NCBI GenBank assembly: GCA_013339765.2
Contig: JABSTR010000955.1
Coordinates: 496,001-560,000, forward strand
Length of the DNA: 64,000 nucleotides
Origin: Haemaphysalis longicornis
Taxonomy: Eukaryota > Arthropoda > Arachnida > Ixodida > Ixodidae
Direction: 5' to 3'
Shown here: positions 52,560 through 63,519 of the stretch, in pieces
Layout: every line of letters starts with the position of its first letter
Position numbering within the stretch: position 1 is the first letter of the stretch
Made by a program: the position numbers and the translations under genes
The notes under the pieces: model-generated
The model's input: only the letters and a program-made list of their open reading frames with translations
Told to the model about the DNA's origin: nothing
Database searches by the model: none

Positions 52560-53060
52560 TCCTCCCATATACTACATAGAGGTTCTTTTTCGCCTGTCCT
52601 CTAGTGGTCCTCCTTGTAGGAGTTTTTTTTACTACATGGAACAGGGAGGTTTTGTTTACCTCCTCAAAACAGGGAGTTTTTAGGTTATAGAAAGGAGGTA
52701 TTTAGGGAGTGTTAAGAAATGTTCGGGAGAATTTAAGGAGGTTAAAATGGAGTATTCTTTGCTTCCTGAAGGGCGTTTTTAAGTGATGTTTATGGAATTT
52801 TTAGGCGGTTGAAAAGGAGCCTATTATGGCTCCCTTTGGAAGTACTTATGTTAGTTTAGGGGCGTTTTTAGGAGGTTCAAGGGAAGCATTTACTTCTTTT
52901 GAATGGAGTTTGACGAAAGCTTGGGGAGTTTTGTAGGCCTTCCGAAAGGAGGTTTTCAAGGCCACAAGGGAGAATTTCTAGTTCCCCGCGGGAGTACTGA
53001 TTTCACACGGTTTTTCTCGATTTCAGGTTTATTTCAAACGAACTATCGCAGACAAGTTTA
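52560..53060 (+). repeat. Diverged ~66-bp tandem repeat ('taggaggtt' units)
   Basis: Units start with 'taaggaggtt', 'taggcggtt', 'taggaggtt' and 'taggccttcc' at about 52735, 52802, 52870 and 52936, spaced 64-68 bases. Each contains a G/A-rich block followed by 'ttact/ctccc' and 'ggcgttttt'. Earlier, more decayed units begin near 52620. No coding content; ancient satellite-like array. Confidence 0.5.
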
Positions 53061-53954
53061 CATGGTACATGGTGTACACAAGGAGGTCCCGAAATAAATA
53101 CTTATGGCGACCTCATATTAGAAATCACAAATGGTACATTGCTAAATAACACGCCAGTTAGGAATTGAAGACAGCAATACGATGCTAGTTGAACAAAACG
53201 TAGAAACAATATTACTACAAGAACTGGAAATACGCGAAAAACAAAGATACGCACAAACACAACCGCATGGTAAGTGAAATCATTATAGAATACTAGAGGA
53301 TCGAGAACGCGTCAGTACTTATCAGAACTTATCAGTACGCATCAGCGCTCAGTACACAGTGAAAAAAATGGCTGCAGTGGTTTACAACAACAAAACAATT
53401 TTTCAATTTGTCGTGAAATAAGCGAGAGCTGTGCAACGATTTGATATTGAAAGGTAACAAGCATTCCGTAGGTGGTAAAGGCACAAAAGATAAATGATGT
53501 AGGAGACAGACTGCAGTGAGATGGCTATGGATAAATGAGTAATATAAAGAACGAAAAATATGCTGCGGAAAATACCAGTGCGTCTTGATAAAGACACAAA
53601 TGCGCCAAGAAAAGTGACCGAGTCTGACGGGTTAATTGCAATGATATAGAACAGAATGGGTGGTATCGCGACAGCTTCTTTAGAGTGAGAACAAAAAGCC
53701 ATGAAATTCGTGTTTTTCGGATAATTTTTAGTTGATTCATTTCGCACCAGTTGCCAATATTATTTAGATAATTGTTTCAAGTTAAATTAGTTTGTTAATA
53801 TTATTGCTTCACTGAAAGATAGCTGTATTATGAGCATACAGAACGGCCCATCAAATATCCCCTTTTCAGTAAAAAAAGGAAAAAGAAAAAGTCAGAAATA
53901 TAATACGGAGTTTTTTTTACTACTATCCAATGATTGCAGGATTGAAAACAAATA
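53061..53954. other. No recognisable gene
   Basis: AT-rich. Minus-strand frames at 53747-53403 have no known motif. It lies downstream of the minus-strand terminal exon and may hold its 3' UTR. Confidence 0.35.
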
Positions 53955-54224
53955 TTAGTGAGCGATATTGATGCGATAAAAGTTAATTAGTTCTAAATAC
54001 TTCACACGTGGTTTGGTGCAGGCAAGGTCCAAAAAGCCATGTTCCACAAACGTTAGAGCTCTGTGTGCCTTCTTGGGATATTGAATGTTGAAAACCCAGA
54101 ACGATGCAAACAGACTACACAGTCCTCCCAGTAAAGATGATGCAGTCAAGACACGCTGGCCATCGATGTGGAGGCTAACTTCCCCGTTCACGGAATGCAG
54201 GCAGGGAGTCAGAGGAACATCTGC
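53955..54224 (-). CDS. Candidate terminal exon of a minus-strand gene, unknown function
   Basis: A strong acceptor on the minus strand ('ttttcttttttgctctttcag', ending at 54225) opens a 90-codon frame that starts in phase 0 and ends in a stop at 53957. The peptide begins 'ADVPLTPCLHSVNGEVS' and contains 'LCSLFASFWVFNIQYP' and 'LTFVEHGFLDL'. The pattern (short hydrophobic core, F/Y-N-I-x-YP, then T-x-x-F) recalls the C-terminal end of an expanded group of uncharacterised arthropod proteins; this is memory, not a search. Upstream exons were not found in the window, so this may be a pseudogene or a retained piece of a dispersed family. Confidence 0.45.
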   Translation of the reverse strand, partial: ADVPLTPCLHSVNGEVSLHIDGQRVLTASSLLGGLCSLFASFWVFNIQYPKKAHRALTFVEHGFLDLACTKPRVKYLELINFYRINIAH

Positions 54225-55440
54225 CTGAAAGAGCAAAAAAGAAAAAAAATGCCCCACACGTAAAATTCAAAACAGACACTATGGTTAAATGAACTTAATA
54301 ATTCGGTACAGTAATAAAATTGTAAGGCCAGGTTCCCTGCGAATTCCAGTACCTAAATTAGGAATGCAAAGGCTTCATAAAACCAAGTGCCAGTACATTA
54401 ACCGTCGTGGCTTTTGCAGCAATAAAAAAGATATTACTTCCGAACAATATACTCGAGCACAACTTTAAATGACAGTGAAGATAAAATGCAAGTCTCTGTA
54501 GGTTGATAGATTAGTTTTTGTTTTTGACTGAAAAACACTTTGGTATTGCATGATTTTGTTAACTGCTGTTTCTTGCTTTAAGCATCTATTCAAGTGAGTG
54601 GGCACACCGTTAAAGATGCAAACCCTTACACTGCCTCTCCCGTACCATGGTGGCTCACTTTCATAGAAAAAGTGGAGCTTTTGCGAGCCGGACGGCTGTT
54701 GCAGGCCGTGGCAATACTCACTTCTGCTGGAGGGGCCAACTTGGTTTCCGAATGCAGCCTTGCCTTGTACAGCACAGCCTATCCTGCCTTAAGATCTATG
54801 AAGTCATTCAACTCGATCATGTATCAGGATCTGCAGAAGAAAATCGTGTCAGCAAATAATGAATTCATGCCGGACAGGCACCCACTGTTTCAGTTATACT
54901 TGCAGATACCTCCACCTATTTCCCTCCTGGTGTTACATCCAAAGCTAATTTGTTACGGCTTGTCTCATCAAGTATGGTCATTTGTCATAACACAGCTAGT
55001 CATACAGGAAAGTCCTTCACTGGGTCAGAAAACACTTTCTTTTTTTACAGTAGTAATAAACTAGGCGACTCAGTCATCCGTATTCTGACACCTTAATATT
55101 CTGTGTCACCGAGCTGACACGCGTGATTGGTGCATAAGGTCATTTGCAGCCGCAACCGTTACTACAGCCTTGTTAGCTAACGTAAACCTCGTTCATGGCA
55201 CCAAATTACTTGTGATTGCATGGCAACAAAAAAACAAAACAGCTGAAATGGAAACGCTATTCTTGCAAACTTACCAACGCTGCATGCCACACACACCTGC
55301 CTTAGTTAATTTACCGTGATTGTAGAAGTTTCCGTCACGCAAAACCACAGTGCACTTTTTGGAGCTGCAAGCTCCGTGTCAAAATCGAGTTTCAGATGAA
55401 TCGAGTAATTTTTGTGTATGGTCTTACTATTGATTATGAC
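54225..55440. other. No supported gene; one long plus-strand frame
   Basis: A 156-codon open stretch lies at 54594-55064 but has no ATG near its start, no recognisable domain and no convincing splice sites. It is noted, not called. Confidence 0.35.
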
Positions 55441-55444
55441 AAAT

Positions 55445-55533
55445 TTATTACCAACAAAAGAAGAGTGTGTGCATTGTTCTTGTAAAAATTATTACCAACA
55501 AAAGAAGAGTGTGTGCATTGTTCTTGTAAAAAA
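55445..55533. repeat. 44-bp tandem duplication
   Basis: The segment containing 'attaccaacaaaagaagag' is repeated exactly in tandem (from 55447 and from 55491), period 44. Confidence 0.9.
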
Positions 55534-55992
55534 ATGATATCCTTTTTTATGCCCGGCAGACTTGTGTCATGCTACGGCAAACTCTGTTCTCTTCCATGAG
55601 GGCATGAATTTGTGTTTTTAATTACGTGGCCTTAGGTGGCGACTGACGGGCCCCGATTGTATACAGACCCCTCATTATCATCCGAAAGGGAATAAAAACA
55701 TTTCGGTTTCGAACCACGTCGCCGTCGTGGTCCACACTATATGCATTTAATCGTTCGATAGGCTCATAGCATCTTTTACGCATGTCACCGTTTCCTTAAT
55801 AGGGTACGCTGTTAGATGTGAAGAGTCGACTCAAGCGAGCAAACAACCCCACCGAATCTACAGGGCACAGTTTTCGAAGGGGGTGGCCGTCTGATCTGCG
55901 GCTTTCGCCGACCGGAGCGCTAAGAATGAGTCAGAGCCTTGAACGAAAACAACACAAAGACTTATATTTGGACAGGCAAGCCATCAGGAGCG
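55534..55992. other. No recognisable gene
   Basis: Short frames only. 'aataaaaacatttcggtttcgaacc' near 55691 may be the 3' end of a retroelement. Confidence 0.3.
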
Positions 55993-55996
55993 TTAA

Positions 55997-57105
55997 AGGA
56001 GCCATGAAGAGAAAACACAAGTTTGGTTCATTCAAAAGATTGTCTCGTTAGAATCATAGTGACACCACTTTTAACGTAAACTTCGCTCAAATAAGCTACA
56101 TAATTAGGAAAAACGGGAATGGTCATGCGACCCACCAGCTCATTTCCCGCAACAGAACCTGTGATGTCACATGGGCTAAGCTCTGCGATTGGCGGAGGCT
56201 GGCAGAAGCAGACGCAAATTAGGTAGAACTTACAAACTAGACGAACGAGCGATTTGCGCTTAAATTTAGGGCACATTCTTTACAAAGCAATAAGAATGAT
56301 GGGACAAACAGTGGAAGTTACGAAAGCACATGTAAACATAGAAGTACTGATGCGTTCTGCTGTTCGTACTGCGCACAGCATGTTTGGTTTCGCTGCACAG
56401 CACTACGGGGCTTGGGGTTGTCTCAGACGACACTGGCCGATTGACGCAAGCAACGGTGTCTTACGTGACCGCATTTGTCGAGCGAGCACTGTTTCAGGGA
56501 ACGAATATTTTCTCCCAGAACAAAAACAAGCCAGGTTTAAATGCGGGCAAAAACAAACCAAACGCTTGCCACGGTATGGTGGCGCCATCTAGGTTACGGA
56601 ACGTAAAGAAACGCGGGAACAAACCAACACCGCTGTACAGAGTGGAGACAACCTTTGAACGGTCCCGTGCCGCCGCAATTGGGCCAACGGGCTCAACGCG
56701 TTATTCTTTCGTTTCCCACGAGACCTAGCAACGCGAAACAGACAATATGATTCAAACTTCTTCAGTAAACCGCGTTGCGGCGATAATTTTAGCGCGGTTT
56801 TGACACAATGACTTGCTTCGGCGGCGAGCGAGCAACTGAAAATGGCGGCGCCAGCGTATACGTGTCTCTACCCTGTACGGCGGATGCGTGAATGAAGGTA
56901 CTCTAGGCTGCAGAGCGGTCGGTTTCAGTGATGTCACTTGGGACCACGAAAACGCACGATTGAGCGGGAAAATCAAAATTTTAACCTAAATTGTTTAATT
57001 TCTCAGTGAATAAAGCACCGTTTGTATCCGGACAAGCGCTAGGGGCACTATAAAACACGAAATCTTTCGAATAAAACCAACTTGCATTTTCTCTTCATGG
57101 CTCCT
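55997..57105. mobile_element. TTAA-flanked DNA transposon L (1.1 kb, non-autonomous)
   Basis: TTAA lies at 55993-55996 and 57106-57109. Terminal inverted repeats are about 45 bases at 85-90 percent identity: the left starts AGGAGCCATGAAGAGAAAA, the right (reverse-complemented) starts identically. No transposase frame is readable inside. A different family from G1, but with the same target site and a similar AGG start. Confidence 0.82.
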
Positions 57106-57420
57106 TTAACAATAGATATTACAAAGTAGAGCAGTTAACTAAAAAGAACACGAGCAGTTCGATGCATATGAGAGACAGAGTCCCACAATATTCACCGACC
57201 GGGCCCGACGATGCACCGCTGTCGGAGGCGATTCGGCTACCTGAGTAACCGTCACGTTGCTTTGAAAACGATTTCATCTCGAATGCCCTGTTACAAACAG
57301 GCCTACAAAAGAATGCGAATGCATACCCCAAAAGCCACAAACAAGTACAATAAAACGAGTGGGCGCTTTTTTCTTTGCCCGTGCGTGTACGTGCTGTGTG
57401 CGGCACGGGTACTTCGCAGT

Positions 57421-57850
57421 TCATCATCATCATCATCATCATCACCAGCCTATCTACGCCCACTGCAGGGCAAAGGCCTCTCCCATTATTCTCCAATTAC
57501 CTCGGTCCTGTGCCAACTGTGACCAATTTGTCCCCGGAAACTTCTTGATCTCATCTGCCCATCTAACTTTCTGCCGCCCCCTGCAACGCTTGCCTTCTCT
57601 AGGGATCCACTCTGTTACCCTTAATGACCAGCGGTTATCTTGCCTTCGCATTACATGCCCTGCCCACGTCCATTTCTTCTTCTTAATTTCTACTAATATG
57701 TCTTTAACACCAGTTTGCTCTCTGACCCACTCCGCTCTCTTCTTGTCCCTTATTGTTACGCCTATCATTTTCCGCTCCATTGCCCGCTGAGTCGTTCTCA
57801 ATTTAAGTTGAACCCTCTTAGTGAGCCTCCAAGTGAGCCTCCAAGTGAGC
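57421..57850 (-). mobile_element. RTE LINE, 3' end with (ATC)n tail
   Basis: The (TCA)n run at 57420-57443 is the tail. The minus-strand frame 57801-57454 reads 'TQRAMERKMIGVTIRDK', 'WTWAGHVMRRQDNRW' and 'RWADEIKKFPGTNW', the conserved RTE ORF C-terminus. This 115-residue stretch is undamaged, so the copy is among the youngest RTE fragments here. A 12-base unit 'agtgagcctcca' is tandemly repeated at 57819-57850, at its upstream edge. Confidence 0.85.
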
Positions 57851-58784
57851 CTTCGCAGTTAACCCTGTCCAAACGTTTGACAAACGCATCGACTGATGAA
57901 AGAGCACTTACCAGCGAGCTGTCCACAGCTGTCGCCGTATCCAAATGTTGTTAGCGGCCGTTCGTCGTGTGACAGGGGCACATAAATATCTTTCCACCAA
58001 ATGGCACTACTAGTCCTTCTCAAATAAGAAAAAATGATGGCCCAAGGCGAGGCGCTTGAAGCTCCGGCCGCACCAATTCGACCAAGTCACCGGCCGCGCT
58101 GCATTGATAGCACGGAGGTTGTTTACATCCGGGCAGCAAGTCGTGCCACCAGGGCAAGTTGAGTCGCTGCAGTCGGGTGCGTTGGCGCGCTGGCACGAGA
58201 ACTTAAATTGTCTATATATGCGCAAGCAAGCGAAGCAGATGAACATTGCAATTGTTTGCAACGACGAGAACTGTCTCTTTGTTAGCAGCAGAGTTTGACA
58301 ACACCTACCGCCAAAATAAACAGATTGAAACAACACGGCCGCGCTGTCTGCTTGTGATCGCGCTGGCTGAAGCATCTATACGGGTATACGTACGGTATCG
58401 GTTTTGTAGCTGCATGCAACCGTCGCGTCCTGCTTTCTCGTTCTAATTAGCATTAGTCCACGGTTGAAGTGCTGGCACACGGAAACAACACAAGACTAAC
58501 ATGGCGACCGCCCGCTTGAGATGATTACCCCAGATGGGGAGTTTATTGTGGACGTGGTTGTTTACAAGGGACCGAACGCCATCTCACAAATGGTGTTATG
58601 TCGTTCTAAATCCTCCCTTTTGCTACACGAATGGGCAACGGTACTACCATGGAGGTTCGTCCACTTGTTTAGACCATGCCTAGGGAGTACATTTTTTGCT
58701 ATAAGTACTTTTCAGTGCACATTACTTGATTAAAACTCCATTTCCGGCTAGTTTGCGTTTACAGTGCTGACGTCAGCCAAACGC
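57851..58784. other. No recognisable gene
   Basis: A donor-like 'ctcgctg|gtaagtgc' on the minus strand near 57915 lacks a convincing exon. No known motif in frames at 58010-58375 (minus) or 58056-58733 (plus). Confidence 0.35.
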
Positions 58785-58895
58785 TTACGGGGCTGAAAAG
58801 ACGCGCATGCGCAGTAGAGTGCGGACGGCGGACAACGACAACGAGGGAGGGAGGAACACAGCCCTGAGCATGAGATGCTTCGCATCTAAAAACGT
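58785..58895 (-). repeat. Repeat H, second copy
   Basis: The reverse complement matches 28020-28140, including the palindromic 'agatgcgaagcatct' end and 'gcgcatgcgcgtc'. Confidence 0.55.
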
Positions 58896-58939
58896 ACCCA
58901 GCGCCCCAGGCCACTCGGCCACGGGCCGGCGCTGCCGAC

Positions 58940-59734
58940 CTTGAAAATATAAGGTAAATAATGTATAACCAGTTTACACTGTTTTTTAGTTTTAGAATTT
59001 CAAGGAGCTTAGGTGACTATTTGTTGTATAGCGCTAAGCGTCCACCAAATTTTCACAATATCGCACGTCTAGCAATTGCATTTCTCAGACGAAAAAACGT
59101 TCCCAGATGTGTGGTCGTGCTGCTGACCGCTGTGCTTGTTCACCCAGCGCAAAAAAGTGAACTCTGCTCCGTAGTTTTACGCTGTACTGTAACAGTTACC
59201 GTTGGTTTTATTTCCTTAGTACCTATACTGACTTCGATGACTCTTCTCCCGCCTTCAAGTGGCCCTATATATTCCAACTAGCGTACCAGTCAGCGACGCA
59301 TCGCAAGTGCGCTTGTGCAGCGGTCGTGTGGAGCGACCTGGAGTTGGAGCTTGATACAGTGTACAAACTAGCAAAGTAAAGAAAGGCACATTCTTCCATT
59401 CACAAATGTGTCGTGGCTTAGTTTCAACTGTGCGAACGAATGGCGACGACCCGTTGGCGGCAGGCGGACTAAACGCTGGGCCGACTGACTCTGTCGGAAG
59501 GTCGGCGAGCCATGCAGTAGCGCAGTCAAGCCAAGTCATCTCCTCCTGACCTCACACGAAAACGCCACAGAAAATGGGTGAGGATGCAGAAAGGAGGACA
59601 GCATTTTCGAATTGATTGTTCTACTAAATAAATTCGCGTAAACGCACTCGGACTGGTCGAAACATGACCTATGAACCCGGACTACAATTTGCGCTAGTAA
59701 TCTCGCAATGTTTACAGATCACTTTAGTGTCCAT
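58940..59734. mobile_element. TTAA transposon G family, 3' half of a split copy
   Basis: Aligns with 45085-45824 of G1. Shared blocks are 'tgtggtcgtgctgctgaccgctgtgct', near-identical in G1, 'acccagcgcaaaaa' and the end 'gtgtccat' before TTAA at 59735-59738. It begins where the copy at 51330-52100 stops. Confidence 0.65.
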
Positions 59735-59749
59735 TTAAGGGACTCGATG

Positions 59750-60010
59750 TGTTACTTCTAGCGATTTTACTCTTTCGTGGTAATGCACGGTTGGCTCATT
59801 CCCTCCATTTTTTCGTGTTTCTAACCTTCTTTTCCGTGGTTTTTCATTTAGCCTCTTTTTTTATACAACTAAGGTGTACACGATGCACATTCTGGATTTC
59901 ATCAGTTCATTCCAGTAAAATGCTTCTTGTTGCTGATTTTTGTGTTTTTCTACGTTTCCGTAATTTCATTCGACCAATTATCTCCACTTGCGCTATTATA
60001 TGAATAATGT
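59750..60010 (+). repeat. Repeat J-related sequence
   Basis: T-rich block with 'ttcgaccaattatctcc' near 59972, related to 51295 and 50318. It runs up to the acceptor of candidate exon 3. Confidence 0.4.
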
Positions 60011-60055
60011 GTCAGTTGCGCAAGTTGTGCTTTCGTGCTTCCCAATTACGCGCAG

Positions 60056-60244
60056 GAGCCGAAAGACGGGGGCGTGAGTAAGAGGAGGAGATGCAGCATG
60101 CTCTACGAGTCGTTCCTGCAGAGGCACTTGCTGGAACCCCCGGGGGGTGATGACGGCGACTCCGACATAAAGGTGGAGAGCCTGGCCGGCGTTCTGAAGA
60201 AGCCGGGGCTTGTGCAGCCATCTCCTGTGGCGTCATTCAGCGGG
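60056..60244 (+). CDS. Internal exon 3 of the unidentified host gene
   Basis: The acceptor is 'cttcccaattacgcgcag' ending at 60055. The donor is 'agcggg|gtatgg' after 60244. 189 nt, 63 codons, phase 0 at both ends, no stop. The codon third positions are GC-rich, while the flanks are AT-rich, which supports coding use. The peptide has a basic 'SKRRRC' stretch at residues 8-13 that could act in nuclear localisation. An acidic 'GGDDGDSD' follows at 30-37, then 'IKVE' at 38-41, which fits the psi-K-x-E SUMO-site pattern. It fits exon 2 in frame. The family is not recognised; possibly a nuclear protein, which is inference only. Confidence 0.62.
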
Positions 60245-62299
60245 GTATGGAGTGTTCGCAAGAATGAAGGGCACTGCTTTCGTGTGGGTTCGGCTGCCTA
60301 GCATGATATCAATTTATTTAAGGGAACTCGTACATCGGCACCTCATAACTCACAAAGTAGTTTTTTAATTGCTGGGAATACTTTAATGAATGCCACTGGG
60401 AAGCTAAATGATATCACAGCATACTCAATGAAGCACTCGGAAATTGTTGTTCTCTGGAAAAATGAGCAGAGCGGGTTGGGCGAGTTGGCACGTAGCGAAG
60501 TGTTAAAGGCAGCACAACACCAAGGACAAATAACACAAAGAAATTAAGACTCACAGCACGCTATGTGCATGATCATATCTGCCACGCACACAGTTCTGAA
60601 ATCACAATTCTCATGCACACAGCTCTGCGCTAAAGAAGCGCTAAGAAGCAATCTGCCGCACAACGTCTGTGCAAGGTTGAATATATTTCCGCCAAACCTG
60701 TACCTATTGTTGTTACTAGAGGTACCTAAACTTTGGCTAAGTATACACCGGAAGGACAGACAGCTGCAATTTCTCTAAATAAACTGCGTCTTCCTTTTTT
60801 TCGCGCGTTTTCTTAACATTGCGAGCTGCTTTGTGCTGCAACCACGCATACGGGCAATTTTCAGTCCGAACACCCACAGCACAGCAAGCTCCCTTCATCA
60901 GCAACCACAGATTGCGGGTGCCACCGTTTCGAGCTAGCCGTAATTCCTCAGCGGTCACTCAAACGCGCCAGTCCCGTTGCAAATCATGCCGGGCCCCCAC
61001 ATTTAAAACTTCCGCAGCCTGACCTAGTTGGGGCACTTCTGTGGCATCTGAACGTGGGCGGGGGATACACCGACAGGAGGCGCACACAGCGCGCTCCCCA
61101 AAATCCTTGCTGCTATGTTTCGGTGACTTCCTTGTAGTGCCGTGTGCTGCAAGCATGTGTGCTGGTTGGCGACAGGCAGGAACTGAACTCGATGGAGGTG
61201 GCTGCTTTGCTCAACGATTCCGATGTTCTGTCAGGGCTCGGCAGAAACATTGGCCGCGTATCTGCGGCTGTTTTCGCAAATATCGACAAAAGACGATAGT
61301 CTTTGTAGACATTTGTCAAGTAAATGCCTCCCTTCGCTTACCCTCTCACCTCTCATGTTGTTTGTCTTGCGTTGCGCTCCTCCCAAAGTAAACAGGCTAC
61401 GGTTTATTCAACTCGACTTAAATTTACCGCGTTCCACTGCTAAAGGCCGGGTGCCCCGATGCCAGCGCTGACGTACGGCGTAGACGCGCGTGAATCGAGG
61501 CGCCCTACTTCAACGTTTATAGAATCGCATTGCTGTAGTCAATAGAGTTTCTTAGTAAGTATACTAGAGAGAAAAGAGCGCCTGGTAATCCATGTCATCG
61601 TGGGGATTTATGGGAAGACCCCCCTTTTTAGCTTGGGCTTGGCATGATAATGGATTCTTAAGCGGTTTTGGGCATTCATAATGACTTTATTTGGCATCAA
61701 GTATACATGATGCAGGAGACCTGCAGAAAAAGCTGGCGTGATGCCAGCTTGACAAGGCCGCAGGCCCCTCCCCCCTCCCCGAACACATGGCAGCAGCCAT
61801 CACACTTTCATAAAAATATTCCGGATCATACGCGTGAAAAAACAGGTCTACTACAAGAAGGATCATCACTGTACATGTGTCATGAAACGAAACGTGTAAT
61901 GCTTGAACAAAATATAGTTTCAGAAAATGCGAAAAATGTAGGCGCATTTGCTTTAAAAAAAGGAACCATACACGTGATACATACAAGTGAAACATACGAG
62001 AAGGTCTACGAGAAAAAAAAGGAGCAACTACAGGTGTAATGAAACGGTGCGTATAATGCTAGAAACAAATAATCAATTTCGCAATGCGAAATACAGGTGC
62101 ATTTGCCTTGCAAACACAAAAACAGCATCATAAAGAAAGAAAATGCCTAATAATCGATTTGGCAACACCACAAATACATACTCATTTTCCAAAACAGTGG
62201 AAAAAAACACGACACCAACAAACATATCGCGAGAAAACACAGAGCAGTATACAAAAATACACGTCAGCAAAAACAGGATACAAACATATATTCTTTAGA
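60245..62299. other. No supported gene; short repeat fragment at 60462-60540
   Basis: 'gcgggttgggcgagttgg' near 60471, followed by 'aacaccaaggacaaataacac', resembles the ends of the foldback at 47075 and repeat K. A frame at 61041-61391 has no motif. The last ~250 bases are probably the 3' UTR of the LINE that follows. Confidence 0.35.
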
Positions 62300-63519
62300 A
62301 AATTACAAGTAACAGAGCAAGTGATCATGACGCCAGGAGAAAATGATTCCGCAGTTGTTTAAAGGTGACTTTTTCTAAGTCAATTTCTTTATCCCGAAGT
62401 TCATTTAGCAATCGTGGAAGTTTGTTTCCCAGCAATTGAAGACCGTATGTGGTTCTAAAGGTTCTAACATTCCACACTTCATTTTTTCGCGTACTAAATC
62501 TTAGGTACTAAGGTACTAAATCTGCCAACTGCTTCAGAAACGGGTTTCAGTTTTTTATATTTTGCTTATATTTCTTGGACAAAAGAAAATCGTACATTTT
62601 CATTACTGGCATTAAGTTATATTTTTCAAATAAGGAGCGAGTATGATAGGTACTTGGCACGTCCTCTACCGCCCGTAAGAACCTCTTTTGCAGCTTATGA
62701 AGTTTGGTTATGTTTTCTTTAGAAGTTAGACCCCAAATTAGATGGCAGTACTTGATTCTTGGTAAAAATAAGGTGTTGTAAATTAACAACAAAATATTCC
62801 GAGGAAGCAAGTGCTTGTTTCGATACACAAGGCCGGCTACCTGAGAGACCTTCGCAGCTAAAAAGCGTATGTGATGATCCCTTGATAACGTTTCTTGAAA
62901 TATTACTTAATATTTTAAGAGAGGAAACTATCTCGACAGTGATGGAATTTTTAGATTTACAATTTCCGTTTTGTTTTTAGCATGAAGCCTTAGTCTTTGC
63001 AACATTTATTTTTAGACCATTTTCTCTTGTCCATTTTTCGAATCTAACCAGCAGTAAATTTGCATGTGTTATTAGTTCGCTCACTGATTTTACTGTTAAA
63101 CATATATTTGTATCATCTGCATATATTATAAATCTAACGTTAGGGGAAATGTTCACGATATCATTAATGTAAATATAAAAAAGGAAAGGCCCCAAAATGC
63201 TTCCTTGTGGAACTCCTGTAACGATTGACAAAGAATCTGAATTGTGACAACCCACGTTAACAATCTGATTACGGTGTTGCAAATAAGACTGTAGTAATAA
63301 TCCCGCCGTTCCACGAATACCGTACCGTTCCAGTTTTTCAATAAGTAATTTGGGGTTAATGTGGCCAAAAGCTTTCGTAAAATCTACGAACAAGCCCAAC
63401 ACAACGTTTGCCTGTTCGAATTGCGAATAAATGTACTCTTTCTGTACCATGAGAGCATATTATGTACTAAGGCCTTTGCTGAAACCATAATGCGAATCAT
63501 GAAGCAACTGAAACTTCTG
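62300..63519 (-). mobile_element. CR1/L2-like LINE, RT to 3' end
   Basis: The minus-strand frame 63535-62977 reads 'GLFVDFTKAFGHI' (normally AFD), 'GVPQGSILGPFLFYIYINDI' and the active site 'FIIYADDTNI'. The region after the RT continues in other frames: 62828-62547 with 'IYNTLFLPRIKYCHLIWG' and 'KLHKLQKRFLRA', then 'FRTTYGLQLLGNKLPRLLN' near 62450. It ends at a stop near 62327. The RT is intact in the visible blocks, except for the changed aspartate after KAF. The endonuclease is missing; the 5' side is cut by the next LINE. Confidence 0.82.

Noticed and set aside
54594..55064. 156-codon open stretch as a candidate gene
   Set aside because: It starts at GTG without an ATG nearby, has no convincing splice sites and no recognisable domain; kept only as a remark.
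57895..57960. Strong donor-like 'gctg|gtaagtgc' on the minus strand
   Set aside because: No acceptor-bounded open frame with coding character could be paired with it; a 9-base match is expected by chance in 64 kb.
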